Below, piece by piece: positions 59,437 to 64,000 of a stretch of DNA of 64,000 nt. Within the stretch, counting starts at the first letter, position 1. The number at the start of each line of letters is the position of its first letter. A program made the translations under genes and the position numbers. The notes beneath the pieces are model-generated. The model made no database searches, was not told the DNA's origin, and saw only the letters and a program-made list of their open reading frames with translations. The DNA comes from Chitinimonas sp. BJYL2 (GTDB taxonomy: Bacteria; Pseudomonadota; Gammaproteobacteria; Burkholderiales; Chitinimonadaceae), in NCBI RefSeq assembly GCF_027257935.1, contig NZ_JANZKW010000002.1, positions 124,001-188,000 of the forward strand, given 5' to 3'.

Positions 59437-59681
59437 CATTTCCCTACGGTTGCCACCCATGCCCCCGGGCAACAAACCGACTGCCTAGAGCGCGTCGGTT
59501 TCGATCACCATCGAACCTGCGCGCGGGAAACAAGGTCAACCAACCTCCCTGTTTCCGCTTCTCATTCCGTCCGGGCCCCGCTTGCCCCGTTACTGGGGTT
59601 GGCGGTAAAGCGCCTGTATTCGCTTCATCTGCCTGACCTGTACTGCTGTGGGTCACGCAATAATCCGGACGAACTCTTTAG

Positions 59682-59697
59682 AGCAATCAGCGTGCCA
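59682..59697 (-). promoter_or_regulatory. Consensus sigma-54 promoter far upstream of fliC
   Basis: Reverse strand reads TGGCACG-N4-TTGCT, the best match to the consensus in the window. The transcript would have a leader of about 315 bases before the fliC ATG. Confidence 0.85.
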
Positions 59698-59762
59698 GAG
59701 TTGTTTTATCTATACAAATCAATTGGTTAACAATATTTGAATGGTAGGAATGGCTAGGGAGC

Positions 59763-59864
59763 CGGCAAGTCATTGCCGAGCGGACCGGCAAAGTGGCGGG
59801 CCTGGGCGGCAACCGATCAGGCGGGCACAGGCAATCCTTGCCGGTACCGGCAAGGTACCGGCAA
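59763..59864 (-). promoter_or_regulatory. Array of seven CGGCAA/TTGCCG hexamers upstream of the fliC sigma-54 promoter
   Basis: CGGCAA at 59763, 59786, 59807, 59848 and 59859; TTGCCG at 59773 and 59838 (first base given). Most sit in a CCGGCAA(A/G) context, and 59838-59864 is a compact block with an ACCGGCAAGGT direct repeat. The array is 66-168 bases upstream of the -24 element, the normal range for a sigma-54 enhancer. Confidence 0.7.
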
Positions 59865-59901
59865 GGCGGAAGGTTGCTTGGATCAGGGGAAAATGAGAGG
59901 A

Positions 59902-60264
59902 CTAGCGGGAGGGGCTTGCGTCGGATACGGGGCGCTGCGCGGGCGCCGTATTCGTTGCTGGCAGTAACAAGCCGAGATCAGGGGGAGCGATAGCTTCGTC
60001 TACACCACGTTCGATAAAGTGTATGAAGGCGAGCAATTCGGCCACGGCCCGGTAGAGTTCGGGGGGAATATGGCGGTCCAGATCCACTTGCATCAGCAAG
60101 GTCACCAGCTCGGGGGACTCATGGACATAAACCCCCGCATCACGGGCACGCTCAATGATGGTCTCCGCCATCAGCCCGCGGCCTTTGGCGACAACGCGCG
60201 GAGCTGCAGCGCCTTCCCGATAGGCCAGCGCAACCGCTTCCTGAATGGGCCGACGTTTAGCCAT
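59902..60264 (-). CDS. FlhB2/FhlX, FlhB C-terminal-domain homologue
   Basis: 120 aa, corresponding to the cytoplasmic autocleavage domain of FlhB/YscU without membrane helices. Conserved core: EAVALAYREG, APRVVAKGRG, IPPELYRAVAELLAFIHFIE. The NPTH autocleavage motif is replaced (RRPIQEAVA), so it cannot self-cleave. In other bacteria such short proteins can partly replace the C-terminal part of FlhB. It follows the FliK-like gene by 2 bases. Confidence 0.87.
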   Translation of the reverse strand: MAKRRPIQEAVALAYREGAAAPRVVAKGRGLMAETIIERARDAGVYVHESPELVTLLMQVDLDRHIPPELYRAVAELLAFIHFIERGVDEAIAPPDLGLLLPATNTAPAQRPVSDASPSR

Positions 60265-60266
60265 GG

Positions 60267-61463
60267 CTAGCTTTGCTTGTCAGTCACGATGACTTGATGG
60301 GCATTAAGCGCCAGCCCTGCGGCCTCCATCTGCATTTGCAAACGAGACTGCTCGGTACGGATGCGAGACGCCGTCTCGGCGCTCCGCACCACAAACCCCA
60401 CTTCCACTTGGGTTTGATCATGCAAGGTAATAATGGCTTCCACCTGGCCCAGATGCGGCAACTCCAGTTCCAGCCGCGTACGCCATACCCGGTTGGGCGC
60501 GGCGGTGTCGGTCTGGTCGCGGCGGCGGTCATCCTCTTCTACTTCCCATTTGAGTGGCTGACCCGGCCATGCCTCACCCTGCCAGACAATCTGTCGCTGA
60601 TCGAGCAACTGTAGTTGTTGCTGAACCTGCTGGCGTGCCGCTGGCGGCAGTAAATCCAGTTCACTGGTCTTGCCTTGGGCAAGAAGTTCCCGGCCGGTCA
60701 CTTGTGATGCCTCATCGCCATCACGAACAGACTCGGGCAGTGAGAGCATGGCGCCGCGCTTTTCGGTCGCTGCAGATTCGCGCGCGCCCTGGTCGGCCAA
60801 AGACGCAGATTTCGCGCGTGCCTCGGCCTCGCTGGCCGGCGGCCCAAAGCCCCGCGCTGGCGGCTCGGAGAGAATCTGCTCAAGCGTGCGTCCCCCGGTT
60901 ACCCATTCGGCAAGGTGGGACTCATAGAACAATCCTCCCTGAGTCAGCGCCTGTTTGAGTTGATCGGCGAGTTTTGCCGGTTCTGCCGGCATATTGCCGC
61001 TTGCCATCAGCGGTACGGTACGACTCAGTAAAGTAGCGCTCGCGGGCTGATCACCCTGCTCGGCCAATTCGGCAACCATGGCGCCGACAAATCTCGCGGT
61101 GGCGCTGAGATCGACCTCTGTCGAACTGTCTCTGCCCGGGGGGAGCGGCTGAGGCAATACCGGATTGACGGGGGGCTGGCGCGGCAACAGGAACGTCAGT
61201 CGTGGCGAATTTGCCAGCACCTGCATTTCCAGCTCATCACCGGGCTCTGTATTGCGAGGCAGGTTCAGATCCAGCATCTGATCCTTGACCAGAACAGTGA
61301 ATCTTCCGGTCGGTAACTGGCTGGTCACTGTTGCGCGGACTTGCTCACCTACCGTGAACAGCTGCTGGATTTCCTGAATGGCATCGACCACCTGAATCAG
61401 CGGTAGATCCGGTGTCTTGACGTAGGCTTGCAGCGATGCCGCCAGCGCATTGGCGGGGATCAT
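60267..61463 (-). CDS. FliK-like hook-length control protein
   Basis: 398 aa. The C-terminal third (about 310-395, RLELELPHLGQVEAIITLHD and MQMEAAGLALNAHQVIVTD) is the FliK switch domain (Flg_hook). The N-terminal part is a Pro/Gln/Ala-rich region as in other FliK proteins but short. It may be the hook-length ruler itself or a paralogue; its pairing with the FlhB-like gene suggests a role in the export specificity switch. Confidence 0.78.
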   Translation of the reverse strand: MIPANALAASLQAYVKTPDLPLIQVVDAIQEIQQLFTVGEQVRATVTSQLPTGRFTVLVKDQMLDLNLPRNTEPGDELEMQVLANSPRLTFLLPRQPPVNPVLPQPLPPGRDSSTEVDLSATARFVGAMVAELAEQGDQPASATLLSRTVPLMASGNMPAEPAKLADQLKQALTQGGLFYESHLAEWVTGGRTLEQILSEPPARGFGPPASEAEARAKSASLADQGARESAATEKRGAMLSLPESVRDGDEASQVTGRELLAQGKTSELDLLPPAARQQVQQQLQLLDQRQIVWQGEAWPGQPLKWEVEEDDRRRDQTDTAAPNRVWRTRLELELPHLGQVEAIITLHDQTQVEVGFVVRSAETASRIRTEQSRLQMQMEAAGLALNAHQVIVTDKQS

Positions 61464-61473
61464 GACGGATGCC

Positions 61474-61839
61474 TCAAGACCGTTGAGACGCCCGGTAGAG
61501 AGCGACGATCAGCTCGGCTTCCCCCCGGGAAATACCGCAGCCTGCCGCTACTTCGGCAGAGTCCAGCCCTTCTTTGGCCAGGCGCATGGCTTGGGAGTAG
61601 GCACTTTCGGCCTCATCAGGTACAACGGCATCTGCTTGCCATGCATCACGCAGGCTCGCTGTCTCGCGTTGCAATGCCGCGATGCGGTCTTCAAGATGGT
61701 CGAGCCGCGCGTCGGTAGCAGCTGAGCCGGGTGGACTCTCCACTACTCGGTGACGTTGCCAGAGCAGGTAAATCACGCCGACACCGACCAGCAGCACGGA
61801 TGTGCTCAGTAAGGTGAGCCAGAGTTGTATCGTTGTCAT
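61474..61839 (-). CDS. DUF2802 membrane-anchored protein
   Basis: 121 aa. One N-terminal transmembrane segment (about 7-27), a coiled coil around 42-66 (RLDHLEDRIAALQRETASL), and a C-terminal helix-turn-helix-like DUF2802 domain (AMRLAKEGLDSAEVAAGCGI then RGEAELIVALYR). DUF2802 proteins are frequently found in flagellar clusters of proteobacteria; function unknown. Confidence 0.8.
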   Translation of the reverse strand: MTTIQLWLTLLSTSVLLVGVGVIYLLWQRHRVVESPPGSAATDARLDHLEDRIAALQRETASLRDAWQADAVVPDEAESAYSQAMRLAKEGLDSAEVAAGCGISRGEAELIVALYRASQRS

Positions 61840-61878
61840 CTTGGCCTCACTTTCCGGATAAGGAAGGCGCTGCCTGTT

Positions 61879-62223
61879 TCAGCCCGCGCCGTATGTCTTG
61901 CCCAAGCGTCGCCCGTTAACCTGTGTCAGGCGTATTTCTTCCAGGATGGCGCCCACTTCTGCTTGCCAGCCGCTCAACCGAGCAATCAACTCCTGATTCG
62001 CGTCATCTGTTTCACGCAGTAATCGGGACAAGGATTCCAGATTGGCATTATCAATCGCTTGCGCCGAACTGTCCTGAGCTTGCTGCTGCGCCAGTCGGTG
62101 GGCTGGCAGGATATCCAGAACATCATCCCACTTTTCCGCGCGGGCCAGCTCAAGCATGCGCAAAGTCAGATCATGCAAAACGCTGTGCGTACTGAGTACC
62201 TGATCGAATTCAGACACGTCCAT
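61879..62223 (-). CDS. fliT: FliT, flagellar chaperone for FliD
   Basis: 114 aa, all helical, with the family-like LTLRMLELARAEKWDDVLDI and IARLSGWQAEVGAILEEI. Sequence identity in this family is low, so the call rests mostly on length, helical pattern and position after fliDS. It overlaps fliS by 14 bases. Confidence 0.75.
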   Translation of the reverse strand: MDVSEFDQVLSTHSVLHDLTLRMLELARAEKWDDVLDILPAHRLAQQQAQDSSAQAIDNANLESLSRLLRETDDANQELIARLSGWQAEVGAILEEIRLTQVNGRRLGKTYGAG

Positions 62224-62674
62224 AACTCAGTGGTGTTCTCGCTGATTGCGGCGCTTCAACCTCGGGTTTGATCTCGCTCTGCTGAGGCTTGTCGATGGAT
62301 TCCCAAGCCTCTTTCAGCTGCTGCAATAGCACCTGGACTTCCTCGATTGCCGCTTCATCCATCTTCAGGTTGGCCTCAAGCAGGCGGAAGCCGATGTAAT
62401 CGTAAAGCGCAGAAAGGTTATCGACCAGCTCCCCGCCCTGCTCCCGGTCGAGACTCGAACGCAGGCCTTCCTCGACAATCGCAATCGCACGGGAAATGGC
62501 AACACCCTTGGGGCCCACCTCGCCATTACGCATGTGGACGCGGGCTTGCGTCAGCGCCTTGATTGCTCCGGCGTAGAGCATGACGATGAGCTTGTGCGGT
62601 GATGCGTTTTCCACATCCAGCTCAAGGCTGCTTTGGCCGTAGGCATTCAACGCTTGTTTGATATTGGCGGCCAT
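62210..62674 (-). CDS. fliS: FliS, flagellin export chaperone
   Basis: 154 aa. Binds the C-terminus of flagellin to keep it unfolded for export. Markers: ALNAYGQSSLELDVENASPH, LIVMLYAGAIKALTQARVHM and LSALYDYIGFRLLEANLKMD. It has a longer C-terminal tail than E. coli FliS. It lies between fliD and fliT. Confidence 0.94.
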   Translation of the reverse strand: MAANIKQALNAYGQSSLELDVENASPHKLIVMLYAGAIKALTQARVHMRNGEVGPKGVAISRAIAIVEEGLRSSLDREQGGELVDNLSALYDYIGFRLLEANLKMDEAAIEEVQVLLQQLKEAWESIDKPQQSEIKPEVEAPQSARTPLSYGRV

Positions 62675-62695
62675 TGGCCATCTGTCCTGTTCTGA

Positions 62696-64000
62696 TTACC
62701 GAGAAGAGGTAGAAGGCAGATTTGCCAACTGCTGACTCAAATAATTACTGGTGTTGCGCAAGGACGAAATGGTGACATCAAGCGCGGTGAACTGGGCACG
62801 GTAGCGCTTTTCCAGATCTGTCATGCGCGTGCTCAGTTTATCGAGCTGCTTGGTCAGATCCTCCAGCGTGCGATTCAGCGCATTCTGGCGGCTGGACAAG
62901 GCGCCGTTTGTCGTCTGCATCGACGAGATCGCATCGTTGATCTGTACGGCAAAGCCACGGCTGAACGACAGTGTGCCACGATTGCCTGCACTACCGCCTG
63001 TGACCTGAATCTTGAGGCCTGCGGCATCGCCCGCTCCGGTCAGGAACTGTCCATCACCCGTAGCCGTGCTGTTGCCGATGCTGCCTGCGATATTGAGCCC
63101 TGTCGTTGCCGGATCGGATGTCGACAAGCCAAGTGCGGTGGTCAGGTCGCTACTGATGGAATTGAGGGCAATCGTTGAACTACTGCCGTAACGATTCGAA
63201 GTCAGACTGAATGTGCCGGTCCCGGAATCAAATGCCACGGTCACACCCACACCCGATGCCTTGAGGATGGAGTCGCCATTGATCTTGGACTGAAGCTCCA
63301 GCGCCAGTTCACCTGCCGTTGCGTAATTGGCGGCATTCAGGGTCACAGTGCCCGATGTCACACCGTTGACGGTAACCGACAGGGTATTCGTGGTGGAGGT
63401 CAGATCAATATTGGTCGGCGATGCCGCTGCAGCACCGGCAATCAGCTGCCCTTGCGTCGCCATCTGCGTGATATTGATCGCATAGTTTCCAGCCTTGGTC
63501 CCGGTGGCGGTACTGAAGTAGGAAACTTGGCTATCGCTGGCGACCCCATAGCTGCCAAACAACGCCGCAACGGATGCGGCGTCCTTGCCGATCGCTGCAC
63601 TGAATTTCGTGCTGTCGTACAGCATGGTACCGGCTTTATCGAAGCTGATACCTACATCGGACAGACGCTTGAACGTGCCTGAAGCGGTGGTGCCGTTGAT
63701 CAAGTTACGTAGCTGGGCCTCGATAGTCCGGATTACGGTCTCGCCCTGAAGCGGACCAGCAGACCGCGTCGAGGCATCGTAGTAGGTGGTGTCCTTGATG
63801 ACCTTGCGGAGTTCGTTGTAGGCCTTGACGAACGAATCCAGGCCTTTGCTCGCCGTACTGGCATCCCGTGCCACGGAGATGGTGACAGGTGACGTAGTGG
63901 TTTTGAGCAGATTGAACGTAACGCCGGAAATCACGCTGGAGGCGTTATTCGACTCTGAGCTGACACCGATGCCGTCCACCGTAAAAGTAGCATTCTTCGC
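62696..64000 (-). CDS. fliD: FliD, flagellar cap protein (5' part beyond the window)
   Basis: The last 434 or so codons; the frame is open to the window edge, so the gene start is missing. Conserved: TTTSPVTISVARDASTASKG, a flagellin IN-type module (ITQMATQGQLIAGAAA and following repeats), and the C-terminal LEKRYRAQFTALDVTISSLR with SNYLSQQLANL. Caps the filament tip and helps flagellin fold. First gene (in the visible part) of fliD-fliS-fliT-DUF2802-fliK-flhB2. Confidence 0.93.
   Translation of the reverse strand, partial: AKNATFTVDGIGVSSESNNASSVISGVTFNLLKTTTSPVTISVARDASTASKGLDSFVKAYNELRKVIKDTTYYDASTRSAGPLQGETVIRTIEAQLRNLINGTTASGTFKRLSDVGISFDKAGTMLYDSTKFSAAIGKDAASVAALFGSYGVASDSQVSYFSTATGTKAGNYAINITQMATQGQLIAGAAAASPTNIDLTSTTNTLSVTVNGVTSGTVTLNAANYATAGELALELQSKINGDSILKASGVGVTVAFDSGTGTFSLTSNRYGSSSTIALNSISSDLTTALGLSTSDPATTGLNIAGSIGNSTATGDGQFLTGAGDAAGLKIQVTGGSAGNRGTLSFSRGFAVQINDAISSMQTTNGALSSRQNALNRTLEDLTKQLDKLSTRMTDLEKRYRAQFTALDVTISSLRNTSNYLSQQLANLPSTSSR

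Larger units (their letters stand above)
59354..59901 (-). other. Long control region between fliC and the flhB2 gene
   Basis: 548 bases without a convincing gene. It contains, going away from fliC, a sigma-28-like promoter, about 245 bases without obvious features, a sigma-54 promoter, an AT-rich stretch (59698-59757) and a dense array of CGGCAA hexamers up to 59864. Confidence 0.75.

Overview
This 64 kb window is high-GC chromosomal DNA (mostly low to mid 60s % G+C) from a motile Gram-negative bacterium. The gene content and order (ribF-ileS-lspA-ispH, class II polyhydroxyalkanoate-type acetoacetyl-CoA reductase, zapE, glnD, mrp, metG with a C-terminal tRNA-binding domain, cysDN) fit a betaproteobacterium. 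Sigma-54-type promoters in front of flagellar operons, together with a protein carrying two type 5/12 chitin-binding modules, point towards the Neisseriales (Chitinibacteraceae/Chromobacteriaceae-like). The taxon is an inference; there is no rRNA gene in the window and I see no tRNA.

Layout. 1-1.0 kb: flgA alone, cut off from the other flg genes. 1.0-6.5 kb: a tight ribF-ileS-lspA-ispH run. 6.5-9.5 kb: a reverse-strand run of zapE, a quinone oxidoreductase and a GH114-like lipoprotein. 9.6-14.6 kb: phaB, a broken chitin-binding secreted protein, ompW with two FNR-like boxes, a YhhN membrane protein, map and a GNAT. 14.6-22 kb: glnD, fapA (DUF342, with a near-perfect sigma-28 promoter), uup and small exported or membrane proteins. 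22-36 kb: prfC, a P-loop kinase-like protein, a membrane chemoreceptor, a three-gene run ending in a ferredoxin and a hydrolase, ahpC, dcd, mrp, an oxygenase, metG, GNAT, a HAD phosphatase, acyP and a solute-binding protein. 36.3-39.8 kb: dnaE. 39.8-41.2 kb: an RCC1-repeat lipoprotein. 41.3-53.9 kb: flgBCDEFGHIJKL on the reverse strand. 54.2-56.5 kb: cysDN. 56.7-57.6 kb: rlmJ. 57.7-64.0 kb: fliC and then fliD(partial)-fliS-fliT-DUF2802-fliK-like-flhB2, all reverse strand.

How the genes work together. About a third of the window builds the flagellum: rod, hook, rings, junction, filament, cap, chaperones and export-switch proteins. The most notable thing I found is regulatory. Four reverse-strand flagellar units (flgB, flgF, flgJ, fliC) each have a sigma-54 promoter of the form TGGCAC-N6-TGCT, and upstream of each lies one or a dense group of CGGCAA/TTGCCG hexamers: seven in about 100 bp at fliC, four in about 50 bp at flgB, three in 36 bp at flgF, one at flgJ. 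This looks like the enhancer code of a sigma-54 activator (FlrC/FleR/FlbD-like) that is not itself in the window. fapA, 40 kb away, carries a sigma-28 promoter and so probably belongs to the same regulon. The hook, junction and filament proteins (FlgE 696 aa, FlgK 837 aa, FlgL 556 aa, FliC 562 aa) are all much longer than enterobacterial versions, through repeated surface modules.
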